Source of the DNA: Promethearchaeota archaeon
Lineage (GTDB): Archaea > Asgardarchaeota > Lokiarchaeia > Sigyniarchaeales > SOKP01
Assembly (NCBI GenBank): GCA_029838195.1
Contig: JALGVJ010000012.1
Location: 47,732-111,731 of the forward strand
Direction of reading: 5' to 3'
DNA length: 64,000 nt
Of this stretch, positions 36,470 to 45,475 are shown one piece after another (the stretch's first letter is position 1; each line of letters starts with the position of its first letter). The position numbers were made by a program, and so were the translations under genes. The notes beneath the pieces were generated by a model. That model was not told the DNA's origin. It saw only the letters and a list, made by a program, of their open reading frames with translations, and did not search any database.

Positions 36470-36894
36470 TCATCTTAACTAATATTTTTTATTTTTTTTT
36501 CTCTCTTTTTTAAATATTAATTCTTTTAAGTATTGAGGTTTGAAGTTCAGAAGAGATTTTTATCATTTATTTCATGCGGATCTTGTTCTTAATGGTTAAT
36601 CAAGTATTAGACAATTTTGTGAAAATCTGGTCAATAAAAATTCTTTTAAAATAAATCCCTTGAATTAAAAAAAAGATTCTTAAATGGGTTAATTAAAAAA
36701 AAAATCGCTTTTTAACTTAGAGAGCCTCTCTTAGTTAGTTAATTAGGAAGGAAGTAGACTCATCATTAATTTATTATTTAAATTCAAAATTAGTTTGAAA
36801 AGCCTTAATTTATTTCATATGAATAAATATAATGGGAAAAAAATATCAAATTATTTTTTCATTTATTAATTCCCCTGGTTTCTATAAACCATTT
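36470..36894. other. Intergenic region between two convergent genes
   Basis: 425 bases, very AT-rich, with T-rich tracts right after the glycyl radical enzyme (36485-36512) that should terminate it. A plus-strand frame here rich in Cys and Lys is the antisense of the repeat tail in the next gene and is not a gene. Confidence 0.4.
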
Positions 36895-38691
36895 TTATTG
36901 CTGCTCATATGCTCTTTCCAATGCCCTTGCAAATGCTCTGCTAAATGCTCTCGCAAATGCTTGTTCAAACGCCCTTGCAAATGCTCTGCTAAATGCAATT
37001 TCCCAATTTATTGATATTTCTTCCTCTCCTTCTTGGGTTTCAGATAACCCATAAATTGTATTATAGAAAGTTGCACTTGTTTCCGAGGTATTTGCCCGAT
37101 TTGCAGTAGAATTATAGGAAATATCAATCCACACCGGTGAGGGCCCTCCAAATTGAAGTTTTTGAAGTTTTAATTCATCATAATTATTAGTGCACGATAT
37201 TGTGATGTTCAATAGGATCATGTTTGTTGAATCATTCATCCATATATCAAGATAGACTAACGCATTATTGAGCTCATTCTCAATTGGTAAATAATGAAAA
37301 CCGGCAAATAAAACATGAGTATCTTGACGAACATCACAAATAATTTTGATTTGAAAATCTCCTTCGGCACCAAATGGATTAATGACAAATTCATTATTTC
37401 GTCCATTAATTACGGTAGAATTTTTATAAAATATAACGATATCCTCTGGTTCCATGAAATCTGCCACGCTATATTTATGAAGATATTTTAAAACTCCATT
37501 GCTAAAATATTCCAGGTAAACATAACTATTATTTATTGTATTATATATCTTTATATAATTTTCCCCCGTATCCACGGCGTCCACGTATGGTGAATTATCC
37601 GCATAATCTTGCCAATGGTTCTCTACATCGTATCCCCTTGTTCCTTTAGGTAGTAAAAAGAAACTGGGTCCTTGATTCTCTATAATTGTCATTGGATCAT
37701 TATCATTTGCCCTCCCGATAGGAATGAAATCTTCTTGTTGCCATTTATGCTCGCTACCATCCCAGTATGTAATATTTGCCCATACTTCTTGATAAGTAAG
37801 GGGTTCGTTTTCTTGAATGATGGTAGTTTCATTTATTTTCATGATCTCGGATCTCAACTCGACATAATCTCGTCCAAGATATAATAAATCGCCAACATTT
37901 AAAGCCCATTGGGTATCATTCAAGGGATTAAAATCGCTAATTCGTTCATATCTAATTTTTGCTTTTTCAGATCCATGATATACATGTATTTCTCCAAAAA
38001 TGAGAATTCCATTTATATCATAGGTCATGTTAGCATAAGTATCCATGTCAGTATTTGTATAATTAATGTTCCAGTAAGTGCTCCCATCTGTTTTAGTGTA
38101 AACATCCGTTGTTGAAGCTGTTCCATTACTTAGCGTGTGATTATAATAAGGATAAAGGAGCTCTGCACAATAAACCATATCTGGTTTATTAGTTGTTCCG
38201 TTAATCGGTATGAAAGGATTCACTTCTATTTGCCTTCCTTCTTCAGGACCTTCAGGATTTAAGGGAAACATTAGCGGGAGAGGATACACATCCGTATAGT
38301 TTACTAACGAGACATTGATTAATGGGTAATTGGGTAGCACGTTTCGCAATGGTTCTAATCCCGGCGTGGATAAATTTGCATTCCAAAACAAGCGATCTAA
38401 TACAATTCCATACGCATCAAATTTATTTGTATCAAATGCCAAGCCATCTTCTATAAGCTTAATCTCCGAGATGTTATATATTAAATCCCGTACTCTTGGC
38501 CCACTTCCTTCAAGAATTGTCGCGCGCCAACCAATTGTAGTATTCACATCAAAACCCCAATAAGGATGAGGACGCGGAAGGGGAGGAGCTGGCTCCATTT
38601 GAGTATCTGCTTTTATGTCCACGAAGAGCCAAGAGGAAGAAATTAGGATGATTGAACAAAATAAAATTAATTGAACTTTGGTCATTCGCAA
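36895..38691 (-). CDS. Secreted or surface protein with C-terminal (AFxR)8 repeat tail
   Basis: A 598-residue protein. A signal peptide is clear (VQLILFCSIILISSSWLFVD). The bulk is rich in Asn, Thr, Tyr and Asp with many N-glycosylation sequons (NTT, NIS, NLS, NVS), typical of archaeal exported proteins. The last 33 residues are eight tandem tetrapeptides (AFSR AFAR AFEQ AFAR AFSR AFAR ALER AYEQ) and a final Gln, encoded by 12-base repeats. No C-terminal membrane anchor is present, so the repeat may serve binding or sorting. No known family recognised. Confidence 0.65.
   Translation of the reverse strand: MRMTKVQLILFCSIILISSSWLFVDIKADTQMEPAPPLPRPHPYWGFDVNTTIGWRATILEGSGPRVRDLIYNISEIKLIEDGLAFDTNKFDAYGIVLDRLFWNANLSTPGLEPLRNVLPNYPLINVSLVNYTDVYPLPLMFPLNPEGPEEGRQIEVNPFIPINGTTNKPDMVYCAELLYPYYNHTLSNGTASTTDVYTKTDGSTYWNINYTNTDMDTYANMTYDINGILIFGEIHVYHGSEKAKIRYERISDFNPLNDTQWALNVGDLLYLGRDYVELRSEIMKINETTIIQENEPLTYQEVWANITYWDGSEHKWQQEDFIPIGRANDNDPMTIIENQGPSFFLLPKGTRGYDVENHWQDYADNSPYVDAVDTGENYIKIYNTINNSYVYLEYFSNGVLKYLHKYSVADFMEPEDIVIFYKNSTVINGRNNEFVINPFGAEGDFQIKIICDVRQDTHVLFAGFHYLPIENELNNALVYLDIWMNDSTNMILLNITISCTNNYDELKLQKLQFGGPSPVWIDISYNSTANRANTSETSATFYNTIYGLSETQEGEEEISINWEIAFSRAFARAFEQAFARAFSRAFARALERAYEQQ
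36901..36996 (-). repeat. Eight 12-bp tandem repeats encoding AFxR-type units
   Basis: Minus-strand unit approximately GCATTT(AGC/GCA)AGA, eight copies over 96 bases, in frame at the 3' end of the secreted protein gene. Units vary at the third to sixth codon bases, showing an older, drifting array. Each encodes Ala-Phe/Leu/Tyr followed by a small or acidic residue and Arg/Gln. Confidence 0.75.
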
Positions 38692-39138
38692 AATTATATT
38701 TCACCTAATTTATAAGAATGATATATAATTATGAGTTATTCAAGAAAGACCTTTTAAAAAGGTTTTGATTCAAATATGCTCTATAGTAAAAATAGTTTTA
38801 AACTCGCAAATATAATGGAATCCCGATTTGAGACTGATATTGTACATTAAATTCAAAATCATTTGTGAGGCTCTTTTATTCATTCAATAATCAATCCACC
38901 TAAAAGAAAGAATGGAGAGAAAAATTAATTATTACTTTTTTTATACTCTCTCGAATTTTCAAGAACAAAATCCCTCTTTTATTTTACTTACTTTTAATTT
39001 ATTCAAGGCTGTAATTTTTTGGAAAAAATAGGATTTTTGTATTAAAATTTATATCATTTAATTTCGAAATACATATTAAAGAAAAGTTTTCATCACGATT
39101 CATGGTAATAATTTATTAAAATAAAAGGAGGGATTTAG
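38692..39138. other. Intergenic region between divergent genes
   Basis: 447 AT-rich bases. It includes a short palindrome GAAAAGTTTTC near 39082 and AAAAGGAGGG (39122-39131), the ribosome site of the next gene. No open frame or RNA gene recognised. Confidence 0.4.
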
Positions 39139-40776
39139 ATGGCTGAAGCAAGTTGTTTTTTAATTAAGAATGGAAAGATTATTGATGGAACGGGAAATCC
39201 ATGGTTTTATTCCGATATATTAATTGAAGATGGAAAAATAAAAGCAATTGCTCCAAGGATTCAGAATCGTGAAGCTGAACAGATAATAGATGCTTCAAGG
39301 TTAATAGTGTGTCCTGGATTTATTGACATTCATACTCATTCGGATTATACAATTCTAATTAGTAGAGGAGAAAATGTGTTAGCTCAAGGAGTGACTACTC
39401 ATGTTGTAGGAAATTGTGGTTTTTCCTTAACTCCCTTGCATCCAACCCTACTTAAAGATGATAAGAGCTTGGAAGCATTTAGGAACATGTTAGGTATATT
39501 AGAACAAGATGTTAATTATTTTACATTGGATGAGTATTTGGAGGATGCTAAAAAGAGAGGAATTCCCGTTAATTTAGTGCCCATGATTGGACATAGTACG
39601 ATTAGAATGAATGCCATGGGACTTGAGAATAGAAAGCCTTCTACTGAAGAGTTAACCCTCATGAAAAACATTCTAAAAGAGGAATTAGAGAGAGGAGCTT
39701 TTGGTCTATCTACGGGGTTAGATTATCCACCGGGCTCTTTTGCGAAGACAGAGGAAATCATAGAATTATGTAAGGTGGTAAAGGAATATAATGGACTTTA
39801 TGCTACTCATATTAGAGGTTTCGCATTTGGTTTGATCAAAGCTACTAAAGAAGCGATTAAAATAGCTGACACCGGCGTTCCCGTGGAAATTAATCACTTC
39901 AAGCCTTTTGGTTTCTGGAGAGGGAAAGGGAAAATAAAGCGAGCTCAAGAATTAGTAGAAAAAGCCCGTGAGAGCGGCTTAGATATTAATTTTGACGTGT
40001 TTCCTCATGCGTCCAACTCCACCTTTTTATTTGCCATGATACCCCCATGGATTTATTTATCTGAAGAAAAGGTAGATATTCCGAGGGCAGTGGAGTTCTT
40101 GAAAAAATCGAGAACAGATACAAACTTGAAAGAAAAAATATATAAAGAAATGAACGTTATTGCGAGGAGTTTTCTGGATATAACGGATGAGGAGGGATGG
40201 AAAAAGGTTTTCATAAATGCCCCAAATAGCAAACGGTATAATGGACGTTCTGTATTCCAAAATGCGAGAGAATACAATATGGATCCTAGGGAAGTAATCA
40301 TTGATGTATTAATTGAACAAAATGGAGCGGTTAGCGGTACTTATTTATCCATAATTCCAAAGGATAATATTCTTACAATAACGCATCCTTTAACCATGTA
40401 TGCGTCGGACGGGAGAATAATTCCAGAAGAGCAGGCCGGCTATTTTCCCAACCCTTATTGCAATGGCACATTTACACGTATTTTGAGTAAGTACGTGAGA
40501 GAAGAAAAATTGTTGCCTTTACATGATGCAATTAGAAGAATGACTTCATATCCGGCTCAAAAACTAAATTTAAAAGATAGAGGCTTATTAAGAGAAGGTT
40601 CATGGGCAGATATAGCCATTTTTGACCCGCATGAAGTAATAGATAAAGCCACGTATGAAGAACCGCGACTATATTCGGTAGGCATACATTACGTTTTTGT
40701 AAATGGCAAGCCCGCAATTTTTAATAAAGAATTCACGGGGATTAAAGCAGGCATGCCCATTAAGAGACCCACGTGA
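39139..40776 (+). CDS. N-acyl-D-amino-acid deacylase-like amidohydrolase
   Basis: A 545-residue amidohydrolase. Conserved segments are KIIDGTGNPWFYSDILIEDGKI, GFIDIHTHSDYTIL (HxH metal site) near residue 67, THVVGNCGFSLTP near residue 92, and ATHIRGFAFGLIKATKEAI near residue 223. The C-terminal WADIAIFDPHEVIDKATYEEP is typical of D-aminoacylases and dihydroorotase relatives. It likely hydrolyses N-acyl-D-amino acids or related amides. AGGAGGGA lies nine bases upstream of ATG. It converges on the NUDIX gene 18 bases away. Confidence 0.85.
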   Translation: MAEASCFLIKNGKIIDGTGNPWFYSDILIEDGKIKAIAPRIQNREAEQIIDASRLIVCPGFIDIHTHSDYTILISRGENVLAQGVTTHVVGNCGFSLTPLHPTLLKDDKSLEAFRNMLGILEQDVNYFTLDEYLEDAKKRGIPVNLVPMIGHSTIRMNAMGLENRKPSTEELTLMKNILKEELERGAFGLSTGLDYPPGSFAKTEEIIELCKVVKEYNGLYATHIRGFAFGLIKATKEAIKIADTGVPVEINHFKPFGFWRGKGKIKRAQELVEKARESGLDINFDVFPHASNSTFLFAMIPPWIYLSEEKVDIPRAVEFLKKSRTDTNLKEKIYKEMNVIARSFLDITDEEGWKKVFINAPNSKRYNGRSVFQNAREYNMDPREVIIDVLIEQNGAVSGTYLSIIPKDNILTITHPLTMYASDGRIIPEEQAGYFPNPYCNGTFTRILSKYVREEKLLPLHDAIRRMTSYPAQKLNLKDRGLLREGSWADIAIFDPHEVIDKATYEEPRLYSVGIHYVFVNGKPAIFNKEFTGIKAGMPIKRPT

Positions 40777-40794
40777 ATTTATAAGAAGACTTTT

Positions 40795-41334
40795 TTAAAG
40801 CCCTTTATTAAGAAAATACCATAAAAAAGCAACGACTACATACGTATTTCTGATCTTTCCGGCTCTCAAAAGATTTTTAACATCCTTTTCCGTTGCGAAC
40901 TCTATTTCAATGATTTCATTGAGGTCAAAATCAGGGGAACCTTTCTCCCCCAATCTTCCTAAAAAAGTATGGCATTTATTATTCATGATGGCGGGATTTC
41001 CGTCAACGGACCCAATCCTTGTTAATGATGTCAGCTTATATCCCGTTTCTTCTTTTAGTTCCCGTCTTGCAGCTTTTTCAGGTGTTTCTCCTGCTTCCAT
41101 GCAGCCACCTGGAATTTCAATTTCTATCTCATCATTTCCAAATCTAAATTGTTTAATCAATAAGATTTTATCATTTTCATCCAAAGCAATAACATTCACC
41201 CAATTGGGCACGTCGATGACATTTGCTATAACTTTTCTATGATCTCTCGGGTGAATGTATTCTTTTTCTAAAATATTAAATGGTGGCGTGCTTAAAATTT
41301 GACAAGATTTTAATAGCGTCCATTTTTTTATCAT
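40795..41334 (-). CDS. NUDIX hydrolase (ADP-ribose pyrophosphatase-like)
   Basis: A 179-residue protein with the complete Nudix box GGCMEAGETPEKAARRELKEETGYKL-type (Gx5Ex5[UA]xREx2EExGU) around residues 82-105. The length and the N-terminal part (ILEKEYIHPRDHRKVIANVID) resemble ADP-ribose pyrophosphatases. It would cleave ADP-ribose or other nucleoside diphosphate derivatives in the cytoplasm. Confidence 0.85.
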   Translation of the reverse strand: MIKKWTLLKSCQILSTPPFNILEKEYIHPRDHRKVIANVIDVPNWVNVIALDENDKILLIKQFRFGNDEIEIEIPGGCMEAGETPEKAARRELKEETGYKLTSLTRIGSVDGNPAIMNNKCHTFLGRLGEKGSPDFDLNEIIEIEFATEKDVKNLLRAGKIRNTYVVVAFLWYFLNKGL

Positions 41335-41542
41335 AGCATTTATTCAACCTCAAGCTGGTGAGTAGGTAAATGCTTTAAGATTCATTAAATTTGCCCTTAA
41401 GATGATCCTTAAAATTTTATGGGGTGTATTATAAAATTTGGAAAATTTGAATTTTTTTTTCAGAGAGATTCATGGGGATACATATTATTAATTTATTTAT
41501 ATATCTTCTTAAAACCTTTAGAATGGAGTGATATTATAATTC

Positions 41543-41749
41543 ATGGTCGATGTTGTCAAATTATTCCGTCCTATTTTAACCTTACAAGCTAAAAGAAAGC
41601 GGAACCGATTAAAAGAAATCCTCAATAGCTCGTTGGACTTCATGGAATCGATTCAAAAACAAGAGCTTAAACCTTTAGAAGGCACGTTTACCTATCATCG
41701 TCCTCTTGATTATTTGGGATGTTCTTTTCATCTTTTTTCTTGCTTTTAA
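41543..41749 (+). CDS. Short ORF of unknown function, possibly a gene fragment
   Basis: A 68-residue frame that begins MVDVVKLFRPILTLQAKRKR and ends in a hydrophobic SFHLFSCF. An overlapping frame starting near 41720 continues with a hydrophobic helix and polar tail (about 40 residues) to a stop near 41847. A frameshift in a single ~105-residue protein with one membrane helix would explain both. No family recognised. GGAGTGATAT upstream is a weak ribosome site. Confidence 0.4.
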   Translation: MVDVVKLFRPILTLQAKRKRNRLKEILNSSLDFMESIQKQELKPLEGTFTYHRPLDYLGCSFHLFSCF

Positions 41750-41852
41750 CCGTATTTACCTTCCAAACCATGCCAAAAAAAAATAATGAAATAGTTAAAA
41801 TGAGAGACAACTTTTTTCAACCCAATTCAAAAAATAGTAATTTTTAGTTAAC

Positions 41853-43811
41853 CTACATGCGTGAAGCGCAGTTAAAATGGCTTCTATTTATCCAAACAGT
41901 CATTTCTCCCGCGCCCCGATGGGCCCAAGCATAATATGGAATAGCAATAAAGTCATGTTCTTTTTTAGAAGTTCCATTTTCCTGATAATTTAGCTTACCT
42001 TTAATTATTTTAATACCATTCAATAAATCTTTTCTAAATTCGGAAGTCAACCCGTTAGAATCAGGTAAAAATGCGTTTTCAAAATCTTTAAAATGGTTAT
42101 CAGGCCATTCTAAGCAATATACTAAAGGTCCTCGTTCGAGAGCAACTTTTCCTAAATTAAATTTCACTTTCTCATTGGATATAACTCTTCTTGTGGGCAT
42201 AGACATCAATATTCCAATTTGATCTCCTTTTTTCCATTCTCTGGAAAGAATGGCATATCCATTCTCAGAATTATAATCCATTTTTTTTCCATTTACCTTG
42301 ATGATGACATTTTGAGTGTTAGTTTCCAGATAATGGTATAAATCACTTGGCACGGGGTTATTTTTTGCCCAACCGGGAATTCTTAGTGCTATATCGAAAG
42401 AAGTTTGGTGACTTGGATTAATTTTAAAATTAATCTTCCCTTCCCATGGATAATTTGTTTCTTGAATTATTGAAAGAGAAATGTTATCAGAAATTGCAAA
42501 AGTAGCTTTACTATTAATATAGAGATTAATAAATAACCGATCATTCATAAGAGCATACACGTAGCCTGAGATCATGGGAATGAAACGAGTTATATTAGAT
42601 GGACAACAAGCGCATGAATACCACGGCCGCCTTTTGTCATTACCCTTGGATGCTAAAGGATTCGTGTAAAAAAATCTCTTTCCATCTAGAGAATATCCCG
42701 CCAGAAATCCGTTATATAAGGTGCGTTCTAACACGTCTATATATTTTGAATCTCCATGTAATAAGAATAAGCGATGACTCCAAAAAATTAAACCGATAGC
42801 CGCACAAGTTTCGTTATAAGCATCTAAATTCGGCAAGTGATATGCTTTTCCAAATGCTTCTCCAATGGGTTCATTACCAACACCACCAGTTATATACAAT
42901 TTTCTAAAAACAACATCTTGCCATAATTTTTCATGAATTTTGATATATTCTTTAGTATTTGTTAAAACACCCACATCTAATATGGCACAATACATGTATA
43001 AAGCGCGAACTGCGTGGCCGATAGCTTCTTCTTGTTCAATAACTTTCGCATGAGTTTGGTTATATTTAAATCGATCTTCTCCTTTCCAAGGGAATTGATT
43101 TTTTGATCTTTCAATATATTCATGATAACCTTTTCTTTGTTTATCTCCTCGAATTTCTAAGAAAAATTTTGCTAAATCTAAATATTTTTTCTCCCCCATT
43201 TGCCCGAATAATTTCACCAATCCAATTTCAATTTCTTGATGTCCTGGAGGACTCTCAATTTTTCCGCGGCCAAATTCTTTAGCTACTAAATTAGCATTTT
43301 TGATAGCTTCATTCAATAAAGTTGATTTACCCGTTGCTTTAAAATGAGCTACAGCAGCTTCATATAAATGTCCCACATTATATAATTCATGACTAAAAAT
43401 AGAAACCAATTCCCAACGCTTCTTGCCGGCCCAAGGATGAGGATTATGGGAATTTATAGTTCGATTAGTATATAAATATCCATCATCTTCTTGAGCGGCA
43501 GCAATTTTTTCAATAATATCATCAACCTTTCTTTCTAAATTGGGATCGGCTTGAGTTTTTAAAACATGCGCCGCTCCTTCTAAGATTTTATACACATCAG
43601 AATCATCAAAAGGAAATTTAGAAGTTTTCCCTCCTTTTTTTAAACCTCCCGCAATGGCAAAATTATCAATCCTATGGGTTTTTTCACACTTGTTCAAAAC
43701 ATGAGATAGCGTTTTTTCACGGTGAATTTTAATTCGTGGAGCCCAAAATCCCCCCGTTATTTCTACCTCATGAAAAGGAATGGCTGTTATTGGATAATCT
43801 GAATGTTTCAT
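41853..43811 (-). CDS. GH127 beta-L-arabinofuranosidase-like glycoside hydrolase
   Basis: A 652-residue protein of the DUF1680/GH127 family. It opens FHEVEITGGFWAPRIKIHREK and has EDDGYLYT near residue 115 and the (alpha/alpha)6 barrel helices. It has GNDKRRPWYSCACCPSN near residue 405, where the Cys cluster carries the catalytic cysteine and zinc ligands of GH127. A beta-sandwich follows, with IPGWAKNN. It would release L-arabinofuranose from hydroxyproline-linked or pectin arabinans. No signal peptide, so oligosaccharides must be imported. It is divergent from the glycyl radical activase across a shared regulatory region. Confidence 0.88.
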   Translation of the reverse strand: MKHSDYPITAIPFHEVEITGGFWAPRIKIHREKTLSHVLNKCEKTHRIDNFAIAGGLKKGGKTSKFPFDDSDVYKILEGAAHVLKTQADPNLERKVDDIIEKIAAAQEDDGYLYTNRTINSHNPHPWAGKKRWELVSIFSHELYNVGHLYEAAVAHFKATGKSTLLNEAIKNANLVAKEFGRGKIESPPGHQEIEIGLVKLFGQMGEKKYLDLAKFFLEIRGDKQRKGYHEYIERSKNQFPWKGEDRFKYNQTHAKVIEQEEAIGHAVRALYMYCAILDVGVLTNTKEYIKIHEKLWQDVVFRKLYITGGVGNEPIGEAFGKAYHLPNLDAYNETCAAIGLIFWSHRLFLLHGDSKYIDVLERTLYNGFLAGYSLDGKRFFYTNPLASKGNDKRRPWYSCACCPSNITRFIPMISGYVYALMNDRLFINLYINSKATFAISDNISLSIIQETNYPWEGKINFKINPSHQTSFDIALRIPGWAKNNPVPSDLYHYLETNTQNVIIKVNGKKMDYNSENGYAILSREWKKGDQIGILMSMPTRRVISNEKVKFNLGKVALERGPLVYCLEWPDNHFKDFENAFLPDSNGLTSEFRKDLLNGIKIIKGKLNYQENGTSKKEHDFIAIPYYAWAHRGAGEMTVWINRSHFNCASRM

Positions 43812-44258
43812 GCATGTTTTCTCCAGGAAAAATTAATTTTTAATAAAAATAATGAAATTTTACAGGGGAAACGGTTATTGAAATAAAAATTTATTGTTTT
43901 AGTCAATAAGAACATGGTATATATTAATAAATTAAATGAGTAAAAATTTTGACCCGTTTTAATTTTTAGGATCCTACAGAAAATTTCAGTTTTCTGAGAA
44001 ATTAATTTTATATCCTCAGGATATATAAAAATTACCGTGAAATTTCGGTTTCACGAATCCAAGGGAAAAATTATTAAAAATTCAAGGTTAACAAAAATTC
44101 GATTCAAGGACTCCTTTTCTTCTTATTAAAAAAAGAGAGTTAAAATCAAGTAGTTTATTTTCATTATCACAAGATTGAAGAAGAATAAAATATTTTCCAC
44201 ATTAAGATTTTAATATAGAAAGAAAAAAATGATAATTTTTTTAAACTGATGGATTCTC
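43812..44258. other. Intergenic region between GH127 and glycyl radical activase
   Basis: 447 bases, divergent genes. Besides the symmetric element at 43977-44055, a TTTTAATATAG stretch near 44207-44217 could be a proximal TATA for the activase. No open frame was recognised. Confidence 0.4.
43977..44055. promoter_or_regulatory. Divergent promoter-like palindrome flanked by two matching operators
   Basis: Centre: TATATCCT (44009-44016), C, AGGATATA (44018-44025), followed outward by TATA-type AAAA on each side. It is thus a BRE/TATA pair in both directions. Left operator: CAGAAAA (43977-43983), 6-nt spacer TTTCAG, TTTTCTG (43990-43996). Right operator: CGTGAAA (44036-44042), spacer TTTCGG, TTTCACG (44049-44055). 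Arms are 7 bp and spacers 6 nt in both. Each operator sits where transcription from the nearer TATA should start. The resulting leaders would be about 170 and 210 nt, unusually long; other TATA-like sequences closer to each gene exist. Confidence 0.55.
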
Positions 44259-45281
44259 ATGCTTGAATCAGTGGAAAAAAAAAGAAAATTGCGCGGCCTT
44301 ATTTTTGAAATTCAAAAGATGTCTACGGAAGATGGTCCGGGCATTCGAACTACAGTATTCTTCAAGCAATGTCCACTAAGATGTGCCTGGTGCCATAACC
44401 CAGAATCTATATTAAAAAGAAAACAAGTAGAATGGTTTAAACACAAGTGTATTGGATGCAAAATCTGCATTGAAACTTGTAAGCAAGGAGCCATATCGTT
44501 CACTGAAAAAGGATTACATGTAGATCATGAGAAATGTAAAGGATGTGGACGTTGCGTGGAAGAGTGCCCAAGTACTGCCTTGCACATGTTTGGCAAGGAA
44601 TATACCCTTGAGGAACTTTTTCATGAGATAAATAAGGATATCGTATATTACAAAAAATCAAAGGGTGGCATCACGGTATCAGGAGGCGAACCTACTTTAC
44701 AAGCTGAATTTGTAGTTAAATTTTTAGAGAAATGCAAGGAAAATGGCATATCAACGGCGTTAGATACGTGCGGATATGCCTCTCAAAAGATATATGAAAA
44801 GATCTTACCTCATGTAGATCTTGTCTTGTATGACATAAAAGAAATTGATCCCATAAAACATCAGCAATTTACTGGGGTTTCAAACGAGTTAATTTTAGAA
44901 AATGCCATTTGGATTGCAAACTACATGAAACAAAATAATAAAACAATGTGGATTCGAACACCAATTATTCCTCGATTTACTGCTTCTGAAGAAAACATTA
45001 GAGGTATTGGTGAATTTATTGTAGAGAAATTGAATAATATTCCAGAGCGCTGGGATTTATTAAGTTTTAATAATCTTTGTACCACTAAATATGAGAGGTT
45101 AGGAATGGACTGGTGTTTAAAAGATGAGCCATTAATGGAAAAGGAAGAAATAGAACGGTTATTTGAAATTGCCAAGAGCACCGGCGTCAAAAATGTAAAG
45201 TGGTCGGGTTTGACTAAAAAACCAGAATATTTAGAAGAAGTAACGCAAGAAGAAAAAGCTCCAAAATTTAAATCTTGCTGA
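44259..45281 (+). CDS. Glycyl radical enzyme-activating enzyme (radical SAM, two extra 4Fe-4S sites)
   Basis: A 340-residue radical SAM enzyme. EDGPGIRTTVFFKQCPLRCAWC-type signature gives the SAM cluster CxxxCxxC near residue 38. Two ferredoxin motifs follow, CIGCKICIETCKQG and CKGCGRCVEECPST (residues 67-105), as in activases of dehydratase/lyase-type glycyl radical enzymes. GGITVSGGEPTLQ is the SAM-binding GGE motif. It should abstract hydrogen from Gly 804 of the enzyme at 33983. It is the only activase seen here, eight kilobases downstream of its likely partner. Confidence 0.88.
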   Translation: MLESVEKKRKLRGLIFEIQKMSTEDGPGIRTTVFFKQCPLRCAWCHNPESILKRKQVEWFKHKCIGCKICIETCKQGAISFTEKGLHVDHEKCKGCGRCVEECPSTALHMFGKEYTLEELFHEINKDIVYYKKSKGGITVSGGEPTLQAEFVVKFLEKCKENGISTALDTCGYASQKIYEKILPHVDLVLYDIKEIDPIKHQQFTGVSNELILENAIWIANYMKQNNKTMWIRTPIIPRFTASEENIRGIGEFIVEKLNNIPERWDLLSFNNLCTTKYERLGMDWCLKDEPLMEKEEIERLFEIAKSTGVKNVKWSGLTKKPEYLEEVTQEEKAPKFKSC

Positions 45282-45295
45282 GGTTTTATTTGCCA

Positions 45296-45305
45296 TTTTT
45301 TTTTT
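45296..45305 (+). terminator. Poly-T terminator after the activase
   Basis: Ten consecutive T about 15 bases after the stop codon, consistent with archaeal U-tract termination. Confidence 0.5.
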
Positions 45306-45475
45306 CACGTGAAAACGTACGAGATCCATTGCATTTAATTCGTAATTTTTTCACTTTTTTTCTTTTACATGAATGGAAACCAATATCTATTAATTATGTG
45401 AAGTAATTATGTTATTTAAAAGAGTTAAATTGAAAACCTTTTAGTGGATAAAAAATAATCATTCGAGGAATTAAA

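Noticed and set aside
36832..37014. Cys-rich plus-strand frame with CPCKCSAKC-like repeats, looking like a metallothionein
   Set aside because: It is exactly antisense to the AFxR repeat tail; the Cys periodicity comes from the 12-bp repeats.
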